Assembly (NCBI GenBank): GCA_921293015.1
Contig: OV121081.1
Coordinates: 248,001-312,000 of the forward strand
DNA length: 64,000 nt
Source: Phorcus lineatus
Taxonomy: Eukaryota > Mollusca > Gastropoda > Trochida > Trochidae
Direction: 5' to 3'
The position numbers were made by a program, and so were the translations under genes. The notes below the pieces were generated by a model. That model ran no database searches. It saw only the letters and a list, made by a program, of their open reading frames with translations, and was not told the DNA's origin. This document shows, one piece after another, positions 49,501 through 57,035 of the stretch; position 1 is the first letter of the stretch, and the number at the start of each line of letters is the position of its first letter.

Positions 49501-52058
49501 CATTGTTAATCATAACGACCTGTAGTATCAGACCTTCTCCAGGATATATGTTAATCATAACAGCCTGTGGTATCTGACTTTCTCCAGCATACATTGTTAA
49601 TAATAAAGGCATGTGGTATCTGACCTTCTCCAGGATACATTGTTAATCATAACGTCCTGTGGTATCTGACCTTCTCCAGGATACATTGCTAATCATAACG
49701 GCCTGTGGTATCTGACCTTCTCCAGGATACATTGTAAATCATAACGGCCTGTGGTGTCTGACCTACTCCAGGATACATTGTTATTCATAACGGCCTGTAG
49801 TATCTGACCTTTTCCAGGATATATGTTAATCATAACAGCCTGTGGTATCTGACCTTCTCCAGCATCCATTGTTAATCATAACGTCCTCTGGTATCTGACC
49901 TTCTCCAGGATACATTGCTAATCATAACGGCCTGTGGTATCTGACCTACTCCAGGATATATGTTAATCATAACAGCCTGTGGTGTCTGACTTTCTCCAGG
50001 ATACATTGTTAATCATAACGGTCTATGGTATCTGACCTTCTCCAGGATACATTGTTAATCATAACGGCCTGTAGTATCTGATTTACTCAAGGATACATTG
50101 CTAATCATAACGGTCTGTGGTATCTGACCTACTCCAGGATACATTGTTAATCATAACGTCCTGTGGTATCTGACCTTCTCCAGGATACATTGTTAATCAT
50201 AACGGTCTGTGGTATCTGACCTACTCCAGGATACATTGTTAATCATAACGGTCTATGGTATCTGACCTACTCGAGAATACATTGTTAATCATAACGGCCT
50301 GTAGTATCTGATCTACTCGAGGATATATGTTAATCATAACGGCCTGTGGTATCTGATCTACTCGAGAATACATTGTTAATCATAACGGCCTGTTGTATCT
50401 GATCTACTCGAGAATACATTGTTAATCATAACGACCTGTAGTATCTGACCTTCTCCAGCATACATTGTTAATCATAACGGCATGTAGTATCTGATCTACT
50501 CCAGGATACATTGTTAATCATATCGGCCTGTTGTTTCTGATCTACTACAGGATACATTGTTAATCATAACGGTCTGTGGTATCTGACTTTCTCCAGGATA
50601 CCTTGTTAATCATAACGGCCTATGGTATCTGACCGTCTCCAGGATACACTGATAATCATAACGGCCTGTGGTATCTGACCTTCTCCAGGATACATTGTTA
50701 ATCTTAACGGCCTGTAGTATCTGATCTACTCCAGGATACATTGTTAATCTTAACGGCCTGTGGTATCTGACCTACTCCAGAATACATTATTAATCATAAC
50801 GGCCTGTGGTATCTGACCTACTTCAGCATACATTGTAAATCATAACGCCCTATCTTAACTCTTGATATTACACATCAAACATGTCGATCTTTATAACATA
50901 TCAGACAGTGTATCAGACCCATCCAAAAATATTAAATCAAGTTGATCCTAGTGTACATCTCATCTACCCAAGTACATAATATTATGTTGATCCAAGTGTA
51001 CATCTCATCTACCCAAGTACATAATATTATGTTGATCCAAGTGTACATCTCATCTACCCAAGTACATAATATTATGTAGATCCTAGTGTACATCTCATAT
51101 ACCCAAGTACATAATATTATGTTAATCCAAGTGTACATCTCATATACCCAAGTACATAATATTATGTTGATCCAAGTGTACATCTCATCTACCCAAGTAC
51201 ATAATATTATGTAGATCCTAGTGTACATCTCATCTACCCAAGTACATAATATTATGTTAATCCAAGTGTACATCTCATATACCCAAGTACATATTGTTAT
51301 GTTGATCCTAGCGTGTATCTCATCTACTCCAGATGACGAGGGATTTATTTCACAAAACACTAAGGTAATCGTGTAAGTAGGGCAACGTGTCATCATGTAA
51401 GATCGATAAGTAACTAGGGCAACCTTAGTGCAATGTTAGAGAATGAGGCTAACCTTGATGAAGGTTGCTTTGTAAAAGGAGGCCGTGCTTGATATCGAAA
51501 CTCGAAACTTAACAACAGGTGTGTCTCCGACCTACAACAACTACCCAAACAAGGCTTAACTCGCGCCACTCCATATGACAGGCTCATTTAAGCCTTGCAG
51601 AAATCACTTATCTTTTCTGTAATAGCTCTTTAGTCAAATCTTGTTGAATTTGATTGTCCTTTAAGAAACTTCATGTAACGTACATTGTATCGTCGAAGAG
51701 GGCGCTGTTAATCAGCTTAATCAGGCTTAAATCAGCCAGTGATGAAGACGGGCGCGAGATATGCTCTGAAGGGAGAATTGGACCTACCGGAGAAGACCTG
51801 GTTGATCTTGACAGCCTGTGGGTCTGTGAGTTGTAGGACGCTGGTGCAGTACAGCATGATGTTGGCCGTGATGCTGTAGAAGGTCAGTCGCTCACACATC
51901 TCCACGGTCAGGATACTCACCACTGCGTACATTGTTTTTCCATCTAATTTCTTCGTTACTCCTTCTTTCTCCTTAACCCCTTCCTTCGCCTCTTCCTCCC
52001 GAGTCGGCAAGTGTATCTCCACTGCCTCGGTATCTGCTGTCTGCCCATCATCCGCCAT
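25437..52058 (-). CDS. SLC15A4-like: SLC15/POT peptide transporter gene, ten exons
   Basis: This is a proton-coupled oligopeptide transporter of the major facilitator superfamily. SLC15A3/A4 members move histidine and di-/tripeptides across endolysosomal membranes. The coding exons (minus strand, in order) are 52058-51788, 46869-46771, 43087-42975, 40826-40687, 39406-39237, 39031-38835, 27330-27144, 26829-26629, 25886-25752 and 25621-25437. Their phases agree and sum to 1698 nt, about 565 residues plus stop, near the family norm (human SLC15A4 is about 577). Motifs in order are the ExxER helix (EMCERLTFYSITAN), GGHIADSVCGRYN, ALGTGGIKS, FFNW-FYWFINFGS, IPQLVLTGISEVF and ALEFSY. The start ATG has A at -3 and G at +4, and all junctions except intron 6 (GC donor) are GT-AG. 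An acceptor-like site about 30 bp upstream of the ATG suggests a separate 5' UTR exon. The A4 subtype is an inference from ISEVF...LEF; the family assignment is firm. Confidence 0.92.
25752..25886 (-). CDS. SLC15A4-like: SLC15 exon 9
   Basis: A 135-nt exon between TTTCAG and GTATTG, phase 1 to 1. It encodes LEFSYTYVPFSMQGLMQGTV and helix 11 (LALFGVGGYIGAAILSAVNA), matching LEF-Y-x-x-AP-x-SMQG of the family. Confidence 0.9.
25960..26280. other. Intron 8 segment of higher complexity
   Basis: Lies between SLC15 exons 9 and 8. It has several short overlapping open frames and more balanced base composition than the surrounding intron. No domain or element end is recognisable. It could be an old transposon fragment. 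Confidence 0.3.
26629..26829 (-). CDS. SLC15A4-like: SLC15 exon 8
   Basis: A 201-nt exon between TTCCAG and GTTTAA, phase 1 to 1. It encodes helix 9 (GVGMLVAILGISASGVLEVF), a hydrophilic loop and helix 10 with IPQLVLTGISEVFVLIP. The PQ-x-x-L-x-GISE-F motif is diagnostic of POT transporters. Ending at ATTCCAG rather than at the earlier GT after ISEVF keeps phase and gives the expected five residues before LEF. Confidence 0.9.
27144..27330 (-). CDS. SLC15A4-like: SLC15 exon 7
   Basis: A 187-nt exon between GTTGCAG and GTACCA, phase 0 to 1. It encodes ANSITYLQSLRLDVKV, which continues the Q-x-x-x-TY-LQ pattern after helix 7, then helix 8 (AALGIFNTVIILVLIPLFDR) and YLEKIGRPFTLLKRMG. It lies 11.5 kb from exon 6. 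Confidence 0.9.
27331..28290. other. Proximal part of SLC15 intron 6
   Basis: No coding sequence recognised. It contains GTCACGTG palindromes (about 27508 and 28080) and the short motif GAGTTATCTCCCTTG at about 27587, which is common in molluscan repetitive DNA. No complete element could be delimited. Confidence 0.4.
28300..29716 (-). pseudogene. Deletion-derived LINE with ORF1 joined to RT
   Basis: The first frame (28985-29716, 243 codons) begins as a LINE ORF1: a coiled-coil-like N-terminus, IVIKNLPDSQNENVMSKVNG and LKLRDVLVSDSVRKRARND. It then passes without a break into RT residues (SPDLAILLKGLNIGIEIEDE, motif C LLYADDIVLVAS). The whole endonuclease and RT motifs A and B are missing, so a large internal deletion fused the two. 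Further frames continue through LLDEHLDYRVTAKAVSQAAG and IQNRAGRFYLGVGRYTPTDA (28579-29007) to YIRAALPGKFRSAIAKF (28300-28515), where the zinc-knuckle end is cut off. Same family as the 12655-16452 copy. It lies in intron 6, in sense with the SLC15 gene. Confidence 0.85.
29720..31349. other. No gene recognised (SLC15 intron 6)
   Basis: AT-rich intronic sequence between the LINE derivative and the gypsy element. The right end of the LINE ORF1 upstream region (about 29717-29900, Lys/Glu-rich in minus frames) may extend the LINE slightly. Nothing else recognised. Confidence 0.45.
31350..31582 (+). repeat. 5' LTR of Ty3/gypsy element
   Basis: A 233-bp direct repeat beginning TGTTTAGCGTATTTG and ending CATCACA, matched by 35771-36001. 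The two copies differ at about seven positions plus a 2-bp indel, roughly 3%. A CAATG just outside or overlapping the 5' edge (31347-31351) recurs after the 3' LTR (36002-36006) and may be the target duplication. Confidence 0.95.
31583..31600 (+). other. Primer-binding-site region
   Basis: Immediately after the 5' LTR the sequence reads TATTTTGGCGACGAGG. The position fits a tRNA primer-binding site beginning TGGCGAC. I did not assign the tRNA. Confidence 0.5.
31637..33064 (+). pseudogene. Gypsy Gag and protease region
   Basis: The reading frame starts around 31637-31684. It holds a capsid-like region (DSWEIYCERLELFFTARGV, then FHKRDRKSQESVAAYASELR), two zinc knuckles (CDRCGLRNHKSPDCHF and CYNCGKIGHIGQVC at about 32295-32390), a basic Arg/Ser-rich stretch, and an aspartic protease with LDTGATFSVI at about 32655. 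Two in-frame stops break it: TAA at 31922-31924 in Gag and TGA at 32789-32791 within the protease. A single-nucleotide frame change follows near 33065. Ty3/gypsy (Metaviridae) type, non-functional. Confidence 0.92.
33065..33757 (+). pseudogene. Gypsy reverse transcriptase, internally deleted
   Basis: The start of the RT domain (GVIKPVQYSEWAAPIVPVLK) is followed, after a deletion and frame change at about 33185, by the late palm region. WGVSAAPAIFQRTME-like residues are visible at about 33240, and motif C YLDDILVTG at about 33317. Next comes the connection region (FLGMVQYYQRFLPN). The stretch with motif A and its catalytic Asp, about 70 residues, is missing. A further frame change lies near 33745. 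Inactive. Confidence 0.9.
33758..34920 (+). pseudogene. Gypsy RNase H and integrase
   Basis: The open frame covers RNase H (KPVAFASRTLSPAEKNYSQL, LLSDHKPL), then the integrase zinc domain with H-H-C-C spacing (HEAHPGIARMKAIARGLVWW, CSVCQQSR). The catalytic core follows: HIDYAGPL (first Asp), VSDNGTCF (second Asp) and NGLAERSVQ (Glu). The D-D-35-E residues are all retained. The frame breaks near 34915, just past the core. This segment is the best preserved part of the element. Confidence 0.93.
34921..35515 (+). pseudogene. Gypsy integrase C-terminus and tail
   Basis: In a different frame from the core, this region carries LFRYRNTPQTTTGLSPAQLL, FGRRPRSNLDLLHP and a GPY/F-like small barrel (FTIGDLVYVRNFLGKPKWLP). 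An acidic Ser/Pro-rich tail follows, ending at a stop at 35513-35515. No envelope gene follows, so this is a retrotransposon rather than an errantivirus-like element. Confidence 0.88.
35758..35770 (+). other. Polypurine tract
   Basis: AAAGGTGGAGGAA lies immediately before the 3' LTR, the expected site for plus-strand priming. Confidence 0.8.
35771..36001 (+). repeat. 3' LTR of Ty3/gypsy element
   Basis: A 231-bp copy of the 5' LTR, beginning TGTAGCG after the polypurine tract and ending CATCACA. About 97% identical to the 5' LTR. CAATG follows directly (36002-36006), matching the sequence at the 5' outer edge. Confidence 0.95.
36007..37370. other. No gene recognised (SLC15 intron 6)
   Basis: AT-rich intronic sequence between the gypsy element and the Tc1-like transposon. 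No repeats or domains recognised. The right end may hold the 3' flank of the Tc1-like element. Confidence 0.45.
37423..38363 (-). pseudogene. Tc1-like transposase with altered catalytic site
   Basis: The N-terminal HTH region is scattered over frames at 37990-38363 (RDIGMRDMGASQ, SRLLSRYRNTGS, RPRSGRPRATT, LGHRVSRRTVTLRLRAAGIR). The catalytic part is one open frame at 37423-37965: VLFIDESRFTLYR (first Asp), GGGGVMVSGGI, IQQNNARPHTAR and YSPDMYPIEHIWD (Glu). The second catalytic residue, Asp in Tc1 relatives (QQDNARPH), is Asn here. Frameshifts in the N-terminus and this change make it inactive. It sits in SLC15 intron 6, in sense with the gene. TIRs were not found. Confidence 0.88.
38835..39031 (-). 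CDS. SLC15A4-like: SLC15 exon 6, GC splice donor
   Basis: A 197-nt exon after CTACAG. It encodes the long cytoplasmic loop between helices 6 and 7 (ESAIKQVLGVVAEGTRRRGK, SFFDATRRKNGGSYEDETV) and helix 7 (LLLFFLPILGYSVCYFQ). SFFDATRRKNGG-x-x-x-DETV matches the WFDRA...GG-DETV pattern of POT proteins. It ends CAG before GCAAGT, the classic GC-AG donor consensus, and joins in phase 0 to exon 7. No GT donor is nearby in frame. Confidence 0.88.
39237..39406 (-). CDS. SLC15A4-like: SLC15 exon 5
   Basis: A 170-nt exon between CCCTAG and GTATGA, phase 2 to 1. It encodes FYWFINFGSTFAFTGVAYIQ, the remainder of the second PTR2 signature (FYxxINxGS), and two membrane helices ending RNFYKMTPPG. The split W codon joins exactly to FFNW of exon 4. 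Confidence 0.92.
39990..40600. repeat. Four diverged tandem copies of a ~145-bp unit
   Basis: Each unit has AGCTGAAA, then CTTAGCTGATGGGAATT-like sequence, GTGACC, and a CACGCCCTAAAAACC/CATTTTCTT block. Copies start near 40050, 40190, 40335 and 40465 and are well diverged, so the duplication is old. It lies in SLC15 intron 4, just downstream of exon 4. No coding content. Confidence 0.75.
40687..40826 (-). CDS. SLC15A4-like: SLC15 exon 4
   Basis: A 140-nt exon between TTGCAG and GTAAGG, phase 0 to 2. It encodes RVVFYLCGLTCIALGTGGIK and STVGPFGAQQL, then the AAVRSFFNW block that begins the second PTR2 signature. The ALGTGGIK helix-4 motif is highly typical of POT transporters. Confidence 0.92.
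40830..42179. other. No gene recognised (SLC15 intron 3)
   Basis: Intronic AT-rich sequence with short random open frames only. Confidence 0.5.
42180..42440 (+). pseudogene. Tc1-like transposase fragment
   Basis: The plus strand encodes MNAEKYVHDNIENTLLPLSY followed by NIYQDDNAHSH, then in another frame FNKLKRQHNIQSF. This matches the stretch around the second catalytic Asp of Tc1-like transposases (Q-DDNA-x-SH). N-terminal and Glu-containing parts are missing. It lies antisense to the SLC15 gene in intron 3 and is unrelated in detail to the two other Tc1-like copies. Confidence 0.6.
42975..43087 (-). CDS. SLC15A4-like: SLC15 exon 3 (3' boundary uncertain)
   Basis: The exon starts after TTCCAG and encodes LVLIPASAMDYSGIFGRES, an extracytoplasmic loop with DDNSS, then DLSVVGGV. 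A 24-bp stretch is exactly duplicated in tandem, giving LSVVGGV twice. The next exon needs a phase-0 donor. Two such sites, GTG before GTAGGT, lie 24 bp apart (exon end 42975 or 42999), one in each duplicate. A stronger-looking donor (ATAG before GTAAAG, exon end 42953) would be phase 1 and break the frame. The chosen end is therefore an inference. Confidence 0.7.
43088..44884. other. No gene recognised (SLC15 intron 2)
   Basis: AT-rich intronic sequence. At about 44560-44720 it is slightly more GC-rich but has no recognisable domain or repeat. Confidence 0.5.
44889..45317 (-). mobile_element. Solo LTR with 4-bp target duplication
   Basis: The 429-bp segment starts TGTAGCACAATC and ends CTATGTTACA, with TG...CA termini, and is flanked by AAAC on both sides (44885-44888 and 45318-45321). 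Read on the minus strand it has an LTR layout: an AT-rich U3, a TATA box GTATATAAGACC at 45188-45199, a GC-rich transcribed part, and AATAAA at 44959-44964 near the end. No internal retroelement sequence flanks it, so it is a solo LTR formed by LTR-LTR recombination. It is unrelated in sequence to the gypsy LTR at 31350. It lies in SLC15 intron 2. Confidence 0.8.
45325..45837 (-). other. Unassigned 170-codon ORF
   Basis: The open frame (MSSSLPGLYLATYWYAALGE, MIKYLITERKHNQTGVIRHT, PEDVFWHASRPEIGKFAIDP) is unusually long for this AT-rich intron. It ends a few bases from the solo LTR. I recognise no domain, and the C-terminal third looks like random hydrophobic sequence. The opposite strand at 45541-45625 resembles a LINE 3' end (AATAAAC after GGCCGAAGGCC). 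It may be a captured or eroded coding fragment rather than a gene. Confidence 0.35.
45840..46454. other. No gene recognised (SLC15 intron 2)
   Basis: AT-rich intronic sequence. A short stretch near 46300-46345 (CACTTCAGAACTAGGTCTAA) recurs at 46550-46590 on the other side of the TA array, so the microsatellite sits between two diverged direct repeats. Confidence 0.5.
46455..46531. repeat. (TA)n microsatellite
   Basis: About 38 TA dinucleotides with one G interruption near 46478. It lies between diverged direct repeats (GGCACCACTT.. and GGCACTACTT..). The Ile/Tyr open frames over it are not genes. Confidence 0.97.
46771..46869 (-). CDS. SLC15A4-like: SLC15 exon 2
   Basis: A 99-nt exon between TTCCAG and GTGAGA, phase 1 to 1. 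It encodes MILPLVGGHIADSVCGRYNS and a following helix (ILGSALIYIVG). This is the first PTR2 family signature (GG-x-x-AD-x-x-x-GRY) in the loop between helices 2 and 3. Confidence 0.92.
47475..50850. repeat. 46-bp minisatellite, about 73 copies
   Basis: A 46-bp unit made of GGCCTGTGGTATCTGACCTA, CTCCAGGATACATTG and TTAATCATAAC. Shorter variants (ATATATG in place of ATACATTG) and CTCGAGAA for CTCCAGGA recur in the same order several times, which shows higher-order duplication of multi-unit blocks. It fills much of SLC15 intron 1. No coding content. Confidence 0.97.
50930..51322. repeat. 45-bp minisatellite, about 9 copies
   Basis: A unit of 45 bp with GTTGATCCAAGTGTACATCT, CATCTACCCAAG and TACATAATATTAT. 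Because 45 is a multiple of three and the unit lacks minus-strand stops, an open frame of 15-residue repeats appears (MYTWINIILCTWVDE). It has no start context or domain and is not a gene. In SLC15 intron 1. Confidence 0.95.
51788..52058 (-). CDS. SLC15A4-like: SLC15 exon 1
   Basis: Encodes the acidic cytoplasmic N-terminus (MADDGQTADTEAVEIHLPTR and a Lys/Glu-rich stretch) and the first transmembrane helix with VEMCERLTFYSITANIMLY. The E-x-x-E-R proton-coupling motif of the POT family is intact. The exon ends TTCTCCG before GTAGGT, phase 1. It is followed by a 4.9-kb intron that contains two minisatellites. Confidence 0.9.
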
Positions 52059-52170
52059 CTTTCAGTTGAGGTGTTCGATATACTCACTGTCAAGAGAAAC
52101 TTAGCTTTTTCAAAAACTGAAATAATTAGATATACAGAATATGATAATACAAATATGAGACTAGAAAGGC

Positions 52171-52215
52171 AAAAAAGGCGCAGTGGTTAGCACGGTCCGC
52201 GGTTCGAATCTCGAA
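52171..52215 (+). other. tRNA-derived SINE relic
   Basis: GGCGCAGTGGTTAGCAC resembles an A box and CGGTTCGAATCTCG a B box of an RNA polymerase III promoter. They are too close together (about 10 bp between them) for a tRNA, and no cloverleaf forms. It looks like an internally deleted tRNA-derived SINE head. It lies just upstream of the SLC15 start codon region. Confidence 0.5.
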
Positions 52216-54684
52216 AAATACTTGGCAACTAGATAACTGTTTTCCACATAGTAAGCTTTCAACTTAACAACTGTTGTGTGTTGTACAATGCTACACTGAA
52301 TTTCAGCAAAGTACCAGCCATAATTCGCTAGTTTCAGCTCGCAGGTTTCACCGCAATGGTATTGAGGACTTTCTCCCTACAACAATAATACTAGCAGTTG
52401 TGATATAAGTGAAGTACTCTTGAAAGCGGCGATGACCGCCAAATTACCTCACTTCCACTGCACATGTTATACCTGTCGACACTTGGATGTTCCACAAATC
52501 CCACCTTGTCCTCGTTGAGTTATACTCAATGCAGAGATTAATATGATTATTGTAAGAACAGGCAGATGGCGTTATAACACAATATATTCACTCAGGCAGT
52601 GCTGTAATGTGCTGTCGGACAACATGAGCATGTTTGGTTCTGAGGTACTAGTTCATCATTTTACAGCTTGAACGACTTAGAAGAGTTGTGAGTATCGAAC
52701 TGAAAGTCTTGTCTTCAACCGCTCCTCCTTTGAATTTATGTCATGTTGAGCTTCATTTTACTTTACGGAAAATTGGACAAGCAAGAGGACACTGAGCCAG
52801 ATATAATGTAGTACAATGTAGTACAATATAGTACAATCGCGAAATCAGGAGGGTATTATGCCCCATTACACAAAACTTTAAGTTCGGTTTTGTTGTTATG
52901 GTTATAGTGGAAACTACCCTACGACGAGACATTTATCGACATCATCTGGGACTGCAACGTCCGTCGGCATATTCTCACCTTGAGAAAGGAGCTGTAAGGT
53001 GTTGGACAACAGTACGGCTCTTCTTTCGATCTGATTCTCACTGCTCCCGACTGCTCGTACCTCCGTTGCTTTAACCCCGGAGCGATCTGTCAACACTGCT
53101 CAGTTGAACACTATGTTTGCATACCTGATGTGCTCCTTTTGGTATCCCTGAAGACGATTCAGTCGGTTTTGAAGATAGTTGAGTGAACAATTACCCGACC
53201 TACGTGTTGTTCACGATATTGACAACTTGTATGTATAAGCAACTTTCTTATTCTGGGAATGCGACGTTTCGACATACATTCTTATGTCGTTGTGTAGAAA
53301 GTGACATTTGAATCTATCTCGACAGAATAAAGAAGTTGCTTGTCCATGAGAACTGTCCATTTTGTTCATCTCATCAACTTTTAGAATGCCAAATGAATAT
53401 AAGGCACTACTTTCTCCTGGATCAATATTCACGTATCATTTATTTAATGACTGTTCCACAGTCATAGTTTTATTTATACAGTGTGGACAAAATATATTCG
53501 AAATTTTTCCATTACTTTCTTTCCAAAAATTGATTTTTAAACTGTCTTTATGTTTAAAAATCTGTGTAATGCGCATATCTGAAATAAACAAGAAGGACAA
53601 AACTTTGCATCTACTTCAGACTTTGAAGGTGGAACTTCCCTCTTTACATAAGCACCTTCTCAGCGTATATGCCACAACAGAACAGAGATGAAGTTTGTTT
53701 TTGATTATCATTAGCGACGTAGAGAACACTTAATACAGTTCAGCTTGTTAAATGTACACGTAAACAAAGGGAAATAATATGATACTCACTAAGATGATTG
53801 TTTGTTCCTTCTGTAAAGCATTTTTGTAACGCAGACCTTTAATGAATTTTTACAACATGATGAATTGGGTGTAGAAGATTTTTTGCGAGTCTGATGTTCG
53901 AATTCTTTTCATCTTAAAGATATATTAACTATATATTAACTATTTTTCTTTACTTTCAGTTACTATATGTATGCCATATTCGGATAATGTTAGGACGAAC
54001 TAAAAGAGGGATATAATGGTGTGTTTTTTCTCTAAATTTGGTAGGATCCGTTTAATAGTTACTATTTAAGAATGTGTGAACTTGAGGAAGAAATTTATAT
54101 ATAAATATGATAATTTGTAAAATGAAAATTGCAACAAATAACTTCAAAGTTTAATTATTCGTGTTTTGTTACAAATACTAAGAAGAAAACGGCCATCTTC
54201 ACCTAAGACCATGTCATCTCATGTAGACATCTTCACTTCAGAAATATAGTTAAAATAATTCATGCTGGAGCATTTCAAGTGAAATGATATTTTCAAATCT
54301 CCATATTTCAGATGAGTATAAAGGTAGTTTGTAGGCTGCAATTGAACTGATCATTAAGAGGAGAATGTAAAATATTAAAATGACCAAATAAAGCAAACAT
54401 TGATCTTCAAGCTTTACCATACAGACGTTTATAAAATTCCAAAAGCGACCATTGCTGCTAAATAGAATGCAAAGATTGACACAGTCAACAATATCATCAA
54501 TATTAAACTATTGATTGGTAGCATTTGCATAAACTGGCTAAGTGCACCGATATCGGGCACATTTGACAATACTTGTGTAGGCATATTACAGGATTAATTC
54601 GAGGCAGATAAAGAGAAATGATAAACCGATTCCTACGCGGTAGGCCTCTCGAGTTAACATGCCATAACCACCTGGGGCTGGGTA
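52216..54684. other. Upstream flank of SLC15; no gene recognised
   Basis: This region should contain the SLC15 5' UTR exon and promoter (minus strand). An acceptor-like TTTCTCTTGACAG at about 52086-52098 would place the 5' UTR exon further right, but I could not pick a donor or promoter. A plus-strand 109-codon frame at 53362-53691 has no recognisable domain. Confidence 0.4.
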
Positions 54685-54744
54685 ATGATTGAGAAGTTAT
54701 TACACTCGGTTCACCGATGTGCTACTATTTCTCTACTAAGCACA

Positions 54745-55270
54745 TATGCTAACTCAGTATGTTTCTACAGATCGGTGATAAACACGTGCGCATTGGCTAA
54801 ATCAGAATGTTTCTACAGATCGGTGATAAACACGTGCACATTGGCTAACTCAGTATGTTTTTACAGATCGGTGATAAACACGTGCACATTGGCTAACACA
54901 GCATGTTTCTACAGACAGGTGATAAACACGTGCACATTGGCTAGCTCAGTATGTTTCTACAGACCGGTGATAAACACGTGCACATTGGCTAACTCAGTAT
55001 GTTTCTACAGATCCGTGATAAACAAGTGCACATTGGCTAACTCAGTATGTTTCTACAGATCCGTGATAAACACGTGCGCATTGGCTAACTCAGTATGTTT
55101 TTACAGATCGGTGATAAACACGTGCACATTGGCTAACTCAGTATGTTTCTACAGATCCGTGATAAACACGTGCGCATTGGCTAACTCAGTATGTTTCTAC
55201 AGATCGGTGATAAACACGTGCACATTGGCTAACTCAGTATGTTTCTACAGATTCGTGATAAACACGTGCT
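54745..55270. repeat. 48-bp minisatellite, about 11 copies, open frame
   Basis: A 48-bp unit (GTTTCTACAGATCGGTGATA, AACACGTGCACATTGGCTAA, CTCAGTAT). As 48 is divisible by three, a plus-strand frame at 54685-55389 stays open for 234 codons with an 11-fold 16-residue repeat (NSVCFYRSVINTCTLA). Variation among units is mostly single substitutions. Each unit also contains a TTTCTACAG acceptor-like site. There is no signal peptide or domain, so I treat it as a satellite rather than a gene. Confidence 0.9.
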
Positions 55271-55589
55271 TTGTTCGTATACAGAAGAACCAAGTGCAAA
55301 TACTAAATTCGCATCAATGCCTTGGAGTCTTTTTGATAATAGTAATTCAACGATATTTAATCGATTTTGGATGTTGTTATTCCTATTGAATTGTTTCTTC
55401 AATATATTCTACAGCTATTCAACTATTTCTTCACGATATTCTATTTTCATCAGGCTCTTTTATTTATTTCCTATCACTATGGGGTGGATAATGTATCGTT
55501 ATTGGGCAGTTTCTTCAATATAATATTAGGACTTTTCTTTACGTCATTTTATCTTTAATGAACTGGTTACTCATGATATTTCTTTCAGA

Positions 55590-56440
55590 CTTTTCTTTAC
55601 GATTGTTTTTTCACTATCGGGCTGGCTCCTCGCGATAACCTTTTACCATGGGGCTGTATTCACGATAGTCAATCAGTATTGGGCTTTTTTCACGATAGTT
55701 TATCATATGAGCTGTTTTCACGATAGTCTATAACTATTTGTCTGGTTCTTCACGATAGTCTATGACTATGAAGCTGATTCTTCACCATCCATCACTATTG
55801 GGGTGTTCCTTACGATAGTCAATCACTATTAAGCTGGTTCTTCACGATAATCTATCACTATTTGGGTGTTCTTTACGATAGTCTATCACTATTGATCTGG
55901 TTCTTCACGATAGTCTATTACTATCGGGGTGTTCTTCACGGTAGTCTATCACTATTGGGGTGTTACTCACAATAGTCTATCACTATTAAGCTGGTTCTTC
56001 ACGATAATCTATCACTATTTATCTGGTTCTTCACGATAGTCTATCACTATTTGTGTGGTTCTTAACGATAATCTATCACTATTTGGGTGTTCTTCACGAT
56101 AGTCTATTACTATCGGGGTGTTCTTCACGGCAGTCTATCACTATTGGGGTGTTCTTCACGGTAGTCTATCACTATTTGGGTGTTCTTCACGATAGTCAAA
56201 CACTATTAAGCTGGTTTTTCACGATAATCTATCACTATTTGTCTGGTTCTTCACGATAGTCTATCACTATTTGTGTGGTTCTTAACGATAATCTATCACT
56301 ATTTGGGTGTTCTTCACGATAGTCTATCACTATTGGGGTGTTCTTAACGATATTCTAATACTATTTGTCTGGTTCTTCACGATAGTGTATCACTATTTGT
56401 CTGGTTCTTAACGATGCATTCATGATAATCCATCACAATT
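55590..56440. repeat. 31-bp minisatellite
   Basis: A 31-bp unit: TCTTCACGATAGTCTATCAC followed by TATTTGGGTGT or a TCTGGT/GCTGGT variant. Copies in the centre (56090-56190) are spaced exactly 31 bp; those at the edges are degenerate. No coding content. Confidence 0.92.
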
Positions 56441-57026
56441 GCACTGTTTTCACAATAGCCCATCAGTAGTGGGCTAGTTCTCCACGAAAGTTATAACGCT
56501 ATTTGGTTTTCGATTTTGTAGAAAATCTATCCCCAGTTATCTGCTATTGTGCTATTTCTTTACAATAATTCATCTACCTACATCTGACCATTTCTTCGCG
56601 GTAGTTTCCCGCTTATGGGGTGTTCCCTATTCGTATTGTATCTCCACGTGACCATTTCTTGTTCATTCTCTATCTCTTTTGAGATGTTTTGAACAATTTG
56701 ACAATTTCTCCCATAAAATGGCCCATCTTATCAAAGTTCTTAAGTTGTCACTGTTATAAATTATCTTTAATTAAACTTTTCCTTAGATGAATCAATCTAA
56801 ATAAATTTAGATCAACAGTTTTATAATATCTAATGTACTATCTAATACTGCCCGGTAATTACAGCTTTCCCGATGAACTTTGACATGTTGCCGCTACATC
56901 AATCAGAACAAGTACCTAAAATTGCCTGAGCCTTCTTGAGACTCAAGACATCGCCATGGAGGTGCATGGAGCTTAGCTTCGTTCAAAGCGACCAAATGAG
57001 CATCTTGATGGAAAAATACGATTGCT
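56441..57026. other. No gene recognised
   Basis: The left part holds decayed remnants of the 31-bp repeat. The rest is AT-rich spacer. Confidence 0.5.
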
Positions 57027-57035
57027 GAGATGCAT
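57027..57035. other. 9-bp target duplication, left
   Basis: GAGATGCAT directly abuts the left end of the long-TIR element and is repeated exactly at 57505-57513. Confidence 0.8.

Noticed and set aside
47475..50850. Possible CRISPR-like array
   Set aside because: The 46-bp units are contiguous, with no unique spacers, and the genome is eukaryotic. It is a minisatellite.
50932..51396. Minus-strand ORF of 154 codons with 15-residue repeats
   Set aside because: Shadow of the 45-bp minisatellite inside SLC15 intron 1. The unit length is a multiple of three and happens to lack stops.
52171..52215. Genuine tRNA gene
   Set aside because: A- and B-box-like motifs are too close together, and no acceptor or anticodon stem can be formed.
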